Source: Hymenobacter pini (lineage in GTDB: Bacteria > Bacteroidota > Bacteroidia > Cytophagales > Hymenobacteraceae). From it: 64,000 bases of DNA. Location: the NCBI RefSeq assembly GCF_020421205.1, contig NZ_JAIZZH010000006.1, positions 124,001-188,000 on the forward strand, read 5' to 3'. This document shows positions 17,295 through 26,348 of this stretch, piece after piece (positions within the stretch are counted from its first letter, which is position 1; each line of letters begins with the position of its first letter). The position numbers were made by a program, and so were the translations under genes. The notes under the pieces were generated by a model that saw nothing but the letters and a program-made list of their open reading frames with translations, was not told the origin of the DNA and did not search any database.

Positions 17295-17326
17295 TTGCTT
17301 TTCCGAAACAAGGTCGGATATATTTG
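17295..17326 (+). promoter_or_regulatory. susC promoter (TTG, 21 bp, TATATTTG)
   Basis: TTG at 17295-17297 and an exact TAnnTTTG at 17319-17326, separated by 21 bp, matching the Bacteroidota -33/-7 architecture. The susC ATG is at 17542, so the mRNA leader would be about 210 nt, unusually long for this window. No small gene or obvious riboswitch fold was recognised in the leader. Confidence 0.55.
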
Positions 17327-17541
17327 AGTGCTGGCTTTCCACTTTACTACGCTCACATACAGGTAAAGCACTTCCCAAGATAAAAACCGTGGCCAGCCTG
17401 CTCCCCTGCTCCGCCCCTCCTGCATAAGTTAAGTGAATCCCAGCGGAGCCCCAGTGTTTTCCCGGCAGCTGCCTCACCCCAAGACGCGGCAAGCCCACAT
17501 TTTTTTCACCTGCTTTTACTTCCCTCAATTCCCACACATCC

Positions 17542-20500
17542 ATGAACCAATACCTCTACACTCAGGCGCTGCGCCGGGCAATGTGGCTGGCGGCCTGTGG
17601 GCTGACAGCAGCACCCGCTCTGGCTGCCGCCCCGGCCACCTCCCTGAACGCTGCCAAGCTCCTTACCACCCCGCTGGCCGACGTGCCTGTGTCGGGTCGG
17701 GTAACCCAGGCCAACGGCGACCCGCTGCCGGGCGTTACCATTATCGTCAAGGGCACCACCCTGGGCACTACTACGGATGCGGATGGTCGCTTTAGCCTAA
17801 ATGTCCCGGAAAACTCCACGCTCATTATCAGCTACGTGGGCTTTACCCGCCGGGAAATACCCGTTACGGGGGCTAACAGCAACCTGACGGTTTCTTTGGC
17901 CGAAGACACCCGCGCCCTGAGCGAGGTAGTGGTAGTAGGCTATGGCACCCAGGAGCGCGGCAGCGTAACGGGGGCCGTATCATCGGTATCGGCGCGGGAA
18001 ATTGCCTCGCAGCCCGTGGCCGACGCTACTCAGGCCCTGCAGGGTCGGGCGGCCGGTGTTACCGTAACCTCCAATGGCGGTGCCCCGGGTGGCGCGGCCG
18101 GTACTTCTATTCGGGTGCGGGGGATTACCTCGGCGGGCAACAACAACCCGCTGTACGTAGTGGACGGCTTCCCGCTGCCAGAAGGCGGCGAGAACCAGCT
18201 GAACGCCATCAGCCCCAACGACATCGAGACTATTGACATTCTGAAGGACGCCTCGGCCACCGCCATTTACGGGGTGCGGGCCGCCAACGGGGTAGTTATC
18301 ATCACCACCAAGCGCGGCAAAGCTGGCACCTCCACCATCAACCTGGATGCCTACCGCGGGGTGCAGCAGGTGTGGCGCAAGCTCCCGCTGCTAAACGCGC
18401 AGGAGTACGCCGTTATCAACAACGAAAACCGCATTGCCGCCGGCGAGCCTATTGTGGTGGACCGCCTGCGCGACCCCGCTTCCTTGGGCGAAGGCACCAA
18501 CTGGCAGGATGAAGTGTTCCGCCGGGCTGCCATTCAGAACTACTCCCTCTCGGCCACGGGTGGCTCTGATAAGGCCCGCTTCGCCGTATCGGGTAGCTAC
18601 TTCCAGCAGGACGGTACCATTATTGGCTCCAACTTTGAGCGCTTCACGCTACGGGCCAACGGCGACGTGCAGGTGAACAAAATCCTGAAGCTGGGCAACA
18701 GCATCTCGCTCACCCACCTCTCCGACCGTCAGATTACCACCAACAGCGGCGAGTATGGCACCGTGCAGCAGACGTTGCGCATTCCGGCCATTATTCCCGT
18801 GTACCGCCCCGATGGCTATTACTACGAGCCCCGCGGTGCCCAGGACAACTTCATTGAGGAGAACCCGCTGGCCAACGCCACCCTGGCCAACCGCCGCTTC
18901 ACCCGCAACCGGGCCCTCACCACGGTATTTGCCGAGCTGGAGCCACTGAAGGGCCTCACCTTCCGCACCAACATCGGGGCCGACTTCATTTTCGACAACT
19001 ACAACTCCTTCCAGCCCACGGTACCCGAGCTGCGGGTGGGCAACGAGGTATACAGCACCCGCTACAACCTGGCCGGGGCCTCGGCTACCTCGTCGTACGC
19101 GCCCAGCTACCTGATTGAAAACACGGCCAAGTATGACCACCTGTTTGCTGACAAGCACCAGGTAACGGTGCTGCTAGGCCAGTCGGCGCAGTGGTTCAAC
19201 TACAGCAACGTGGAGGCCTACCGCACCGGCTACCTGCGCAACGACCTGCAGGTGATTAACACCGGCCCGCTGAACACTTCCCTGGCCAACGCGGGTATCA
19301 TTAACCCCACCTCGCACCTGGCCAGCTACTTTGCCCGCGTGAACTACGAGTTTGCCGGTAAATATCTGTTCCAGGGCATTGTGCGCTACGACGGCTCGGG
19401 CGCCTTTCAGCCCGGCAACCAGTTCGGCTTCTTCCCGGGCGTATCGGCCGGCTGGCGCATCTCGGAGGAGGATTTCCTGAAGGGCAACCGCGTGCTGAGC
19501 AACCTGAAGCTGCGCGTGGGCTACGGCAAAGTGGGTAACCCCAACAACGCCGGCCGCTTCGCTTACCTCTACTCCATCAACTCGCAGATTTCGTATCCCT
19601 TCGGGCCTAACGGCACCATTCAGACGGGTGCTGCCCCGACCCGCCTGGCCAACCCCGACCTGCGCTGGGAAACCAACAACCAGACCAACATTGGTATCGA
19701 CCTGGGCTTCCTGGACAACCGCTTTGAGGCCACCATTGACCTCTACGACCGGACCTCGCCTAACCTGATTGCCCCTGTGCCCGTGTCACTGGTATCGGGC
19801 ACCTACGAAGCCGTAAACCGCAACGCGGCCAACGCTTACAACCGCGGCGTAGACTTCTCCTTCACCTCGCACAACGTGCAGGGTACGGGCCGCGCCCTGA
19901 GCTGGACCACCACCCTCAATTTCTCGGCTTACAAAACCAAGCTGGAGTCGTTGGGTGTAGGGCAGCCCTACGACGGCCTTGGTGGCCTGAGCGGCGTGAT
20001 TGTGCGCTACGACAAGGGGGTACCTTTCGGCTCGTTCTACGGATACGTGGCCGACGGCCTGTTCCAGACGCCGGAGGACGTGAAAAACCACGCCACCCAG
20101 AGCGGAGCCGCGCCCGGCGACATCCGGTTTAAAGACCTGAACGGCGACGGTGTAATCAATGCCTCTGACCGGAAGTTCATTGGCAACCCCAACCCCGACT
20201 TCACTTACGGCATCAACAACACGCTCACCTTCGGGGGCTTCGACCTGAACATGTTTATTCAGGGCTCCCAGGGCAACGATATCTACAACCAGAACCGCTA
20301 CATTCTGGAAAGCCCGCTGTATGGCAACAGCAGCGGCAGTAAGCGGGTGCTGGACCGCTGGACGGGCCCCGGCACCAGCAACGAGGTGCCCCGCGCCATT
20401 GCCGGCGACCCGAACCAGAACCTGCGCGTGAGCTCCTACTTCGTGGAGGATGGCTCCTATCTGCGCATTAAAACCCTCACGCTGGGCTACAGCCTGCCTA

Positions 20501-20676
20501 CGTCGCTGGTTAGCCGCGTGGCGGCCAAGCAGCTGCGGGTGTACGTGACGGCTCAGAACCTGCTGACCCTCACCAAATACACCGGCTACGACCCCGAAGT
20601 GGGCTCGCGCGGTGTTGACCTGGGCGTGTACCCGCAGCCGCGGGTGTTCTTGGCCGGCGTAAACTTTGGTTTCTAA
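17542..20676 (+). CDS. susC: SusC/RagA-family TonB-dependent outer-membrane transporter
   Basis: A 1044-residue importer of oligosaccharides, working with the SusD lipoprotein and TonB. Residues 1-28 are a signal peptide. About 48-125 form a carboxypeptidase-regulatory-like domain (VSGRVTQANGDPLPGV). A TonB-box-like SEVVVVGYG is followed by the plug (LQGRAAGVTV, PLYVVDGFPLP, DASATAIYGVRAANGV) and then the beta barrel with the C-terminal VFLAGVNFGF. Length is normal for SusC. No N-terminal STN domain is present, so signalling through an anti-sigma factor is unlikely. SusD follows 72 bp downstream. Substrate is inferred as beta-1,3-glucan oligosaccharides from the flanking GH16/GH5/GH64 genes. 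Confidence 0.95.
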   Translation: MNQYLYTQALRRAMWLAACGLTAAPALAAAPATSLNAAKLLTTPLADVPVSGRVTQANGDPLPGVTIIVKGTTLGTTTDADGRFSLNVPENSTLIISYVGFTRREIPVTGANSNLTVSLAEDTRALSEVVVVGYGTQERGSVTGAVSSVSAREIASQPVADATQALQGRAAGVTVTSNGGAPGGAAGTSIRVRGITSAGNNNPLYVVDGFPLPEGGENQLNAISPNDIETIDILKDASATAIYGVRAANGVVIITTKRGKAGTSTINLDAYRGVQQVWRKLPLLNAQEYAVINNENRIAAGEPIVVDRLRDPASLGEGTNWQDEVFRRAAIQNYSLSATGGSDKARFAVSGSYFQQDGTIIGSNFERFTLRANGDVQVNKILKLGNSISLTHLSDRQITTNSGEYGTVQQTLRIPAIIPVYRPDGYYYEPRGAQDNFIEENPLANATLANRRFTRNRALTTVFAELEPLKGLTFRTNIGADFIFDNYNSFQPTVPELRVGNEVYSTRYNLAGASATSSYAPSYLIENTAKYDHLFADKHQVTVLLGQSAQWFNYSNVEAYRTGYLRNDLQVINTGPLNTSLANAGIINPTSHLASYFARVNYEFAGKYLFQGIVRYDGSGAFQPGNQFGFFPGVSAGWRISEEDFLKGNRVLSNLKLRVGYGKVGNPNNAGRFAYLYSINSQISYPFGPNGTIQTGAAPTRLANPDLRWETNNQTNIGIDLGFLDNRFEATIDLYDRTSPNLIAPVPVSLVSGTYEAVNRNAANAYNRGVDFSFTSHNVQGTGRALSWTTTLNFSAYKTKLESLGVGQPYDGLGGLSGVIVRYDKGVPFGSFYGYVADGLFQTPEDVKNHATQSGAAPGDIRFKDLNGDGVINASDRKFIGNPNPDFTYGINNTLTFGGFDLNMFIQGSQGNDIYNQNRYILESPLYGNSSGSKRVLDRWTGPGTSNEVPRAIAGDPNQNLRVSSYFVEDGSYLRIKTLTLGYSLPTSLVSRVAAKQLRVYVTAQNLLTLTKYTGYDPEVGSRGVDLGVYPQPRVFLAGVNFGF

Positions 20677-20748
20677 GCGGAATTTACTGGCAATCAGCAC
20701 AGTTCTTCCCCCGAACCAACCTTCCAAAATTCCCAAACAGCTTCTACG

Positions 20749-22236
20749 ATGAACCCCATCACGAAATATACCAGCGCCACCCTGCTCACGCTGGGGCTGC
20801 TCACGGGCTGCGGCAAAGACTTCCTCTCGGAGTCGCCGACGGACCAGGTGACGGACGCTAACTTCTACAAAACGGCCACCGACGCCATTCAGGCCACTAA
20901 CGCTATTTACAGCGAGCTGGGCAAAGGCGGCCAGTACAACTACGCCTTGTGGGGCCTCGGCGACATTGGCTCCGACATCTCCACGACCGGCGGTGGCGGC
21001 GGCGGCGACGGGATTGAGCAGCAACAGCTCGATTTCTTCAATATTCCTACCACCAACCCCATTGTAAACCGCCTGTGGGGCGGCTGCTTCATCGGCATTG
21101 GGCGGGCCAACATTGTGCTGCAGAAGGTGCCCGCCATGAGCATTGACCCGGCCATTCAGAAGCGCTGCATCGGCGAAGCCCAGTTCCTGCGGGCCAAGTA
21201 CTACTTTGACTTGGTGCGGGCTTACGGCGACGTGCCCCTGCTGACCAAGCCGCCCGTAACGCTGGAAGAGGTGAACGTGCAGCGCACCCCCGCCGCGCAG
21301 GTGTACACCCAAATTGTACAGGACCTGAACGACGCCATCGGCAACCTGCCCACCTCCTACAGCGGCGACGACATCGGCCGGGCCACGAAGTGGTCGGCTA
21401 CGGCCCTACTGGCCAAAGTGTACCTCACCCAGGGCAACATGACGGGGGCCGCCACCCGCGCCAAGGAGGTTATTGCCGGCAGCGGCAAAGCCATGTGGGA
21501 CAACTACGGCGATAACTTCAAAGTAGGCAACGAGAACGGCAAAGAGTCGCTGTTTGAGGTGCAGTACGTATCGGGCCGCAACCAGTACACCTTTGATGGC
21601 CTGGGCTTCTGCGGCAACGAGTTCTTTGGCCCCCGCGGCCAGGGCATCGTGCCCCAGGGCGGCTACGGCTTCAACATTCCGGAACCCGACTTTGTGGCCG
21701 GCTACGAAAGCGGCGACCTGCGCCGCGACGTGACCATCTGGAAGCCCGGCGACAAATACCCCGACGGCCGCGTGCAGCCCAACTCCCTGCCCGGCTCACC
21801 CAACGGCTACGGCTGCAAGAAGTGGTTTGTGGGCAAAGTGAACACCAACGTCTGGGATTCGGAGCTGAACATTCCGGTGCTGCGCCTGGCCGAGATGTAC
21901 CTGATTCAGGCCGAAGCCGAAGGACCCACGGCCTCGGGCCTGGAAGCAATCAACAAAGTGCGCCGCCGCGCCTTCGGCGAAGCCATCAACACGCCCGGTA
22001 CCCACGATTTGCAGGCCGGCATCAGCGCCGATAACTTCAAGCGGGCCGTATGGCGGGAGCGGAAATACGAACTGGCCTTCGAAAATGACCGGTGGTTTGA
22101 CATGAAGCGGACCGGCGAGCTGCTGACCTCGCCCCAACTCATTGCCAAAGGCGTGAAGCCCTACAACGTGGTACTGCCCGTTCCGCAGTCGGAGCGCGAC
22201 GTAAACCCTGGCCTGAGCCAGAACCAAGGGTACTAA
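20749..22236 (+). CDS. susD: SusD/RagB-family glycan-binding outer-membrane lipoprotein
   Basis: A 495-residue protein with a lipobox LLTGC, lipidated Cys21, then the alpha-helical TPR-like SusD fold. Family features are FLSESPTDQVTDANFY at the N-terminus, AQFLRAKYYFDLVRAYGDVPLL in the middle and RERKYELAFENDRWFDMKRTG near the C-terminus. It caps the SusC barrel and delivers oligosaccharides. It is in an operon with susC and ends at a strong hairpin. The glycine-rich loop TTGGGGGGDG near residue 80-90 is a local low-complexity insertion. Confidence 0.95.
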   Translation: MNPITKYTSATLLTLGLLTGCGKDFLSESPTDQVTDANFYKTATDAIQATNAIYSELGKGGQYNYALWGLGDIGSDISTTGGGGGGDGIEQQQLDFFNIPTTNPIVNRLWGGCFIGIGRANIVLQKVPAMSIDPAIQKRCIGEAQFLRAKYYFDLVRAYGDVPLLTKPPVTLEEVNVQRTPAAQVYTQIVQDLNDAIGNLPTSYSGDDIGRATKWSATALLAKVYLTQGNMTGAATRAKEVIAGSGKAMWDNYGDNFKVGNENGKESLFEVQYVSGRNQYTFDGLGFCGNEFFGPRGQGIVPQGGYGFNIPEPDFVAGYESGDLRRDVTIWKPGDKYPDGRVQPNSLPGSPNGYGCKKWFVGKVNTNVWDSELNIPVLRLAEMYLIQAEAEGPTASGLEAINKVRRRAFGEAINTPGTHDLQAGISADNFKRAVWRERKYELAFENDRWFDMKRTGELLTSPQLIAKGVKPYNVVLPVPQSERDVNPGLSQNQGY

Positions 22237-22250
22237 GCCCCCACGAATGC

Positions 22251-22298
22251 AAAAATGGCCGGTAGCGGGCCCACTGGTGTATACTACCGGCCATTTTT
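22251..22298 (+). terminator. Strong terminator after susD
   Basis: AAAAATGGCCGGTAG (22251-22265) pairs perfectly over 15 bp with CTACCGGCCATTTTT (22284-22298). It would lower transcription of the following lipoprotein and GH16 genes relative to susCD. Confidence 0.9.
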
Positions 22299-22340
22299 CG
22301 CCTTCATTCCCTTCCCACTCATTCCCTTGCTTTACTTCTC

Positions 22341-23600
22341 ATGAAACATATAGTACGCGTAGCTGCTCTGGGCCTTTTGGCTGCCCCGCTGCTGCTGGCC
22401 TCCTGCCAAAAGGACGGCGACGATAACAAACTGGAAGGTGCTGTGCCGCAGGCCTCCTTCACCTACCAGACCAATACCACGGAGTTTCCCACGGTGGTTA
22501 CCTTCACCAGCACCAGCTCCGATGGGTTTGTGTACGAGTGGGACTTCGGCGACAACTCGCGGGGTACCGGCAGCCCCGCCAGCCACACCTATTACCAGCC
22601 CGGCACTTACCAGGCGCAACTGTATACCTCCGGCCGGGGCGGCACGGGTATCTCCAGCAAGCAGAACGTAACCATTCCGGATGCCTGCGCCAACAGCGCC
22701 TTCAGCAAGCTGGTAGACTGCGGCGGCAGCGGCACCCGTATCTGGTCCCTTTCCTCGGAGCCTGGGGCCATTGTGCGCGAGTCGTCCACCGGCTCGGTGC
22801 TGTCATCCTCGACTACCTTAAATGCCTGCCAGCTCGACGACCAGTTCGCGTTCAGCAAAAACTTCACGCTGGGCTACATTAGCGGGGGTCAGACGTACAG
22901 GAACGGTAGCTGCGGGACTGCCCTGGAAAACGGCGGCAGCTTTGTGTTCCGGCCCAACAGCAGCGGCAACCCGCAAATTGTGCTGAAGGGCAAACGCAAT
23001 TTTATTGGCACCGCCGACTCGGTAGCCAACAAAACCTACGACATTCTGGAAGCTACCGATACCAAGCTGAGGCTGCGTGGCACCAACCCCGACGGCACCC
23101 GCACGGTACTCACGCTGGCCCCCTACGATGCCACGGCTCCCTACAAGCTGCTGCTCACGGGTGGCTCCTCGCGCACCTGGATGCTGGACAACACCGTCGA
23201 CGCTCCCATTACGGTTGGCACCGAGGCTAATCCGTTGGAGTACTTTGCGGGTGTAAAGGCCGGTGAGCTACCCGCCTGCCAGTCGGACGACGAGTATACC
23301 TTCTCGACCAACAACGTCTTTACCTACGACGCCAAAACCCAAACTTTCTCGGCAGCAGCCGGCTACACCTGCTCGGCACCGCTGTCGGGCACGTCAACGT
23401 ACGTATTTGGCCCTTCGTCGGGCGCGGGTCTGGCCCAGTTCACGCTCACGCGGGCCGGCGCCTTCATCGCCGCCACCGATGCCTCGCCCACGGAGCGCGT
23501 GTACCGCATTCTGAGCATCGACAACAAGAAGATGACTCTGCGCGCCGGCAGCGGCCAGAATGGCGGCACGGTGTTCACCATTAAAATGGTAGTGAAATAA
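22341..23600 (+). CDS. PKD-domain surface lipoprotein of the glucan locus (candidate surface glycan-binding protein)
   Basis: A 419-residue lipoprotein: signal peptide with lipobox LLASC (Cys22), a PKD domain at about 33-115 (FTSTSSDGFVYEWDFGDNS, HTYYQPGTYQAQL), then two similar ~140-residue modules. Each module contains a TRIWSL/SRTWML start, CQLDDQF/CQSDDEYTFS, an SFVFRP/TYVFGP strand and a closing strand (TKLRLR/KKMTLR). The duplicated module is not SusE or SusF by eye. Position between susD and a GH16 lipoprotein suggests a surface glycan-binding protein for beta-glucan. It follows a strong terminator and so may have weaker expression. Confidence 0.8.
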   Translation: MKHIVRVAALGLLAAPLLLASCQKDGDDNKLEGAVPQASFTYQTNTTEFPTVVTFTSTSSDGFVYEWDFGDNSRGTGSPASHTYYQPGTYQAQLYTSGRGGTGISSKQNVTIPDACANSAFSKLVDCGGSGTRIWSLSSEPGAIVRESSTGSVLSSSTTLNACQLDDQFAFSKNFTLGYISGGQTYRNGSCGTALENGGSFVFRPNSSGNPQIVLKGKRNFIGTADSVANKTYDILEATDTKLRLRGTNPDGTRTVLTLAPYDATAPYKLLLTGGSSRTWMLDNTVDAPITVGTEANPLEYFAGVKAGELPACQSDDEYTFSTNNVFTYDAKTQTFSAAAGYTCSAPLSGTSTYVFGPSSGAGLAQFTLTRAGAFIAATDASPTERVYRILSIDNKKMTLRAGSGQNGGTVFTIKMVVK

Positions 23601-23617
23601 GCCCCCGCGCTTTTTTG

Positions 23618-23663
23618 CCGCCAATGGGCCGGCCAGTACTTCGGTGCTGGCCGGCTTTGGCGG
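23618..23663 (+). terminator. Large GC-rich hairpin between the PKD lipoprotein and GH16 genes
   Basis: CCGCCAA (23618-23624) with TTGGCGG (23657-23663) encloses GCCGGCCAG (23628-23636) pairing with CTGGCCGGC (23647-23655). There is no long T tail, so it may be a partial terminator or an mRNA stabiliser. Confidence 0.6.
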
Positions 23664-23717
23664 TGCCGGGGAGGCCGTTTGGGCACTTTCCCGGGTTTTT
23701 CTGCTGTTGACTTTTGT

Positions 23718-24587
23718 ATGCTGACTACCCCCCGCCTGCCCGCCATGCTGCTCACCACTGGTATAGCCCTTCTGCTGAGCCTGAGCGCCTGCACCGAAAC
23801 CAAAACCAAGAACGTCCCGCAGCCAACCCCCACGCCCACCGACCCAGTGGTGAACGAGGAAGCCCGTGACTACGACAAATACACCGAGTTGGTGTGGAGC
23901 GACGAGTTTAATACTGGGGCCCTCGACCAAACCAAGTGGACCTACGAGCTGGGAGCCGGCGGCTGGGGCAACAACGAGCTGCAGACCTACACCAACAGCA
24001 ACGACAACACTTATATGAGCGGGGGCAACCTCGTAATTCAGGCCAAGCAAACGGGGGCCAACTCTTATTCCTCGGCCCGCCTGATTACTAAAGGCAAAAA
24101 GAGCTTCCAGTACGGCCGAATTGATGTACGCGCCAAGCTGCCCAAAGGCAAGGGCGTGTGGCCGGCCATCTGGATGCTGGGTTCCGACATCGACCAGAAC
24201 AACTGGCCCCGCTGCGGCGAAATTGACATTATGGAGCTACGAGGCAGCCAGCCCCGGGAGTTCCTGAGCACCATGCACTACGGCACCAGTTCCGCCGACC
24301 ACAAGTACAAGGGTACCACCAAGAGCATGTCGGTTGATTTGTCCAGTGACTTCCACATTTACTCAGTGGTTCGGAGCAAAGACCTTCTACGATTTTACGT
24401 GGATGGTGAAACGCAACCTTACTATCAATTCACCGGCAGCGACGCCAGCCCTTTTCCCTTCAATAACCCGTTTTTCGTGATTCTGAACGTAGCCGTGGGT
24501 GGTAACTTCGATGGCAACCCCGATGCCACCACCACTTTCCCGCAGCAGATGCAAGTGGACTACGTGCGCTACTACCAATACAAATAA
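23718..24587 (+). CDS. GH16 beta-1,3-glucanase lipoprotein
   Basis: A 289-residue lipoprotein with lipobox LLSLSAC, then a compact GH16 domain from ELVWSDEFNTG to VDYVRYYQYK. The catalytic motif GEIDIMEL places the nucleophile at E168, D170 and the acid/base at E173. WGNNELQTYT, GVWPAIWMLG and NNPFFVILNVAVGG are typical of laminarinases. It has no CBM and no T9SS tail, so it should sit on the outer membrane and feed SusC/SusD, whereas the large GH16 at 8823 is released or anchored via T9SS. ATG 23718 is chosen for the signal peptide; ATG 23745 is also possible. Confidence 0.92.
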   Translation: MLTTPRLPAMLLTTGIALLLSLSACTETKTKNVPQPTPTPTDPVVNEEARDYDKYTELVWSDEFNTGALDQTKWTYELGAGGWGNNELQTYTNSNDNTYMSGGNLVIQAKQTGANSYSSARLITKGKKSFQYGRIDVRAKLPKGKGVWPAIWMLGSDIDQNNWPRCGEIDIMELRGSQPREFLSTMHYGTSSADHKYKGTTKSMSVDLSSDFHIYSVVRSKDLLRFYVDGETQPYYQFTGSDASPFPFNNPFFVILNVAVGGNFDGNPDATTTFPQQMQVDYVRYYQYK

Positions 24588-24934
24588 GCCAGCGCCACTG
24601 CTCAGGCGAAGGGGGTGGGAAACAAACCGAGCCTGAGGGTGACACTTCTGCCGTGAGGCAGCTGGCAAGGGTGAGAGTGGAGCTCGATTGTGGTTATTGG
24701 GCTCCGCTCCTCGCTCAATTTTAAACACGCTTTTTATGGCCCGGCTACCGCTGCCGGGTTGGCTCAAACCAGGGCCGGTTCACCAGTTAGGGGGGTGGGC
24801 CGGCTTTTGGCTTTTGTAGGCGGCGGTTGAAGTACTGTTCATAAGCTGAGTCAGTGCACCATTGCTCCTGAAGAGCTCATACCTTCCAGCATTATATTGT
24901 GTACACCTGCATAAATGCCTCCCCCTTGCCGCCG
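24588..24934. other. Convergent intergenic spacer, no gene seen
   Basis: About 350 bp between the 3' ends of the GH16 lipoprotein gene and the minus-strand lipoprotein pseudogene. Only short GC-rich stems (for example CCCGGC with GCCGGG near 24753) are visible. No RNA gene, promoter or repeat was recognised. Confidence 0.5.
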
Positions 24935-26226
24935 CTACTCCGCGGCCGGCAGCCGCTCCAGCCTGAGCTGGCGAGGTTGCTGGGGGTTAAGACAAAAGGC
25001 GTACCGGGCATTGACGCCACGCAGATCGAACCGGATTTCAGCGGATTGGCGAGGCGCACGGAAAGCCGTCATCTGCCGAAATGGAAGGGTTATTGCGGTG
25101 CCGGGCCGGTGCTTGTCGATGGCCAGCAGGCCCCGCTCCCCGTCCAGCAGGTAGTAGATATGCGTTTGCCACACGTAGCAGCGCGGTACTTCGTAGGCCA
25201 TAGTACCCTCAGTGCCGGTGTAGCGCAGCCGTTGCCGTACCCGTCCGCCTGGCGTAATAATAAAAGCGTTGGGGCTATGTCGGCGACGAGCATCCTCTAC
25301 CCATTGCTGCTCTTCCTGAAATTCGGCGCTGGGGGCCGCACCTTCGATGGGTTGTATAGCTTCGGATGAGGCGGCAGCGGCTGCGCGCCTGACCGGCCGG
25401 TACTGCCCGTAGTGGTAAGCCGTGAACAACGTAGTATCAGTGAGTGGGAAAACGGCTACCAGCTCAGCCCGCGGCTTTTGCAAGGATATCCGAGGGCCGG
25501 TCGGCGGCACCAGCTCCTGGCAGGTGAGCAGCGTACCATCGGGTAGCAGGCGGGGCACACAATCGGCCGCATCCCAGTTGGAGCGGTAACTGCTGAACAA
25601 CTGCCGCCCGGTACCATCCAGCTTCAGCACCACCACGCGCTGCGAAACATCACTGTACGGAATACCGATTTCCACCGCCAGGGCCAGCCGCTGGCTGGGG
25701 CCGTGCACACCCAACAGGCGCGGGGCCTGCGGCTGGCTCACCGTTACCACGTCGGGGTCGGCTACGCCGAAAAAATCGGCCTTGCGCAGCCGCTGCCGAA
25801 ACACCATCCGGCCCACTGAGTCGAGCAGCATGATGGTGTGCCAGCCCTCGTAGCCGCGCACCTGCCCGTTGCGAGCAAAGGAGGCCGAATCGGTGGCGAA
25901 AAAGCTGTCCACCGCTCCCGTGGTACCGGCCAGCAGCGGCCGGGCCGAATCGGTATCGGCCCGGCCGCTGCTGGCCGGTACCGCTGCCGCCCCACCCGAA
26001 ACACGGTATCGTGGCCAGCTTGAAACAGGGCCGCTCCGGTTCGGCTGGCATCGGTGGTATCAGGCAGAACTACCGGATGCGGCGCGGCGTTACCAGCAGC
26101 CGCAGCCGCTGTGTCGGCGGGTGCCGGGGTGACAAGCTCAGCGCGAGCCGCCGGCCGTTGTTCGCACCCTGCAAGCAGCAGCCAACCGGCACCGCAGCCA
26201 GCCAGCCATTTCCAGTAGTTCGTCAT
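24935..26226 (-). pseudogene. Frame-broken lipoprotein of unknown function
   Basis: The N-terminal part starts at ATG 26226 (MTNYWKWLAGC) and has a clear lipobox LLLAGC. It stays in one frame to about 25990. The remaining ~325 residues, ending at 24935 with RQLRLERLPAAE, continue in another frame. The two frames overlap between about 26050 and 25760. The crossover zone holds a perfect 27-bp inverted repeat (25922-25982). The C-terminal part has recurring strand-like stretches and IRFDLRGVNARYAFCLN, suggesting a beta-propeller-like surface protein; no known family was recognised. It may be a true frameshift, a sequencing error at the hairpin, or two genes with the second starting at GTG 25912. 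Confidence 0.65.
25922..25982. repeat. Perfect 27-bp inverted repeat inside the broken lipoprotein gene
   Basis: The left arm is 25922-25948, starting GGTACCGGCCAGCAGC. The right arm is 25956-25982, its exact reverse complement. The loop is 7 nt (ATCGGTA). It is nearly all G+C and lies in coding sequence where the reading frame changes. Confidence 0.95.
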
Positions 26227-26294
26227 CGGCCAGAAATATAAAGCGGTTTGCCCGCGTTCCGGCCCGACAGTTCATGCAACTCCCGAAACGCACC

Positions 26295-26330
26295 GAAGCC
26301 CGGCTTCTCCTGGTGGAAAAGCCGGGCTTC
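26295..26330. terminator. Hairpin downstream of the rRNA methyltransferase gene
   Basis: GAAGCCCGGCTT (26295-26306) pairs with AAGCCGGGCTTC (26319-26330). It lies between the rlmI stop and the lipoprotein start on the minus strand; no strong T tail is present. Confidence 0.55.
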
Positions 26331-26348
26331 AGCATGGTAGAATTCGGG

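Noticed and set aside
17021..17425. A 134-codon minus-strand frame in the susC upstream region
   Set aside because: It crosses the 15-bp palindrome, shared operator and promoter, has no family similarity and atypical composition.
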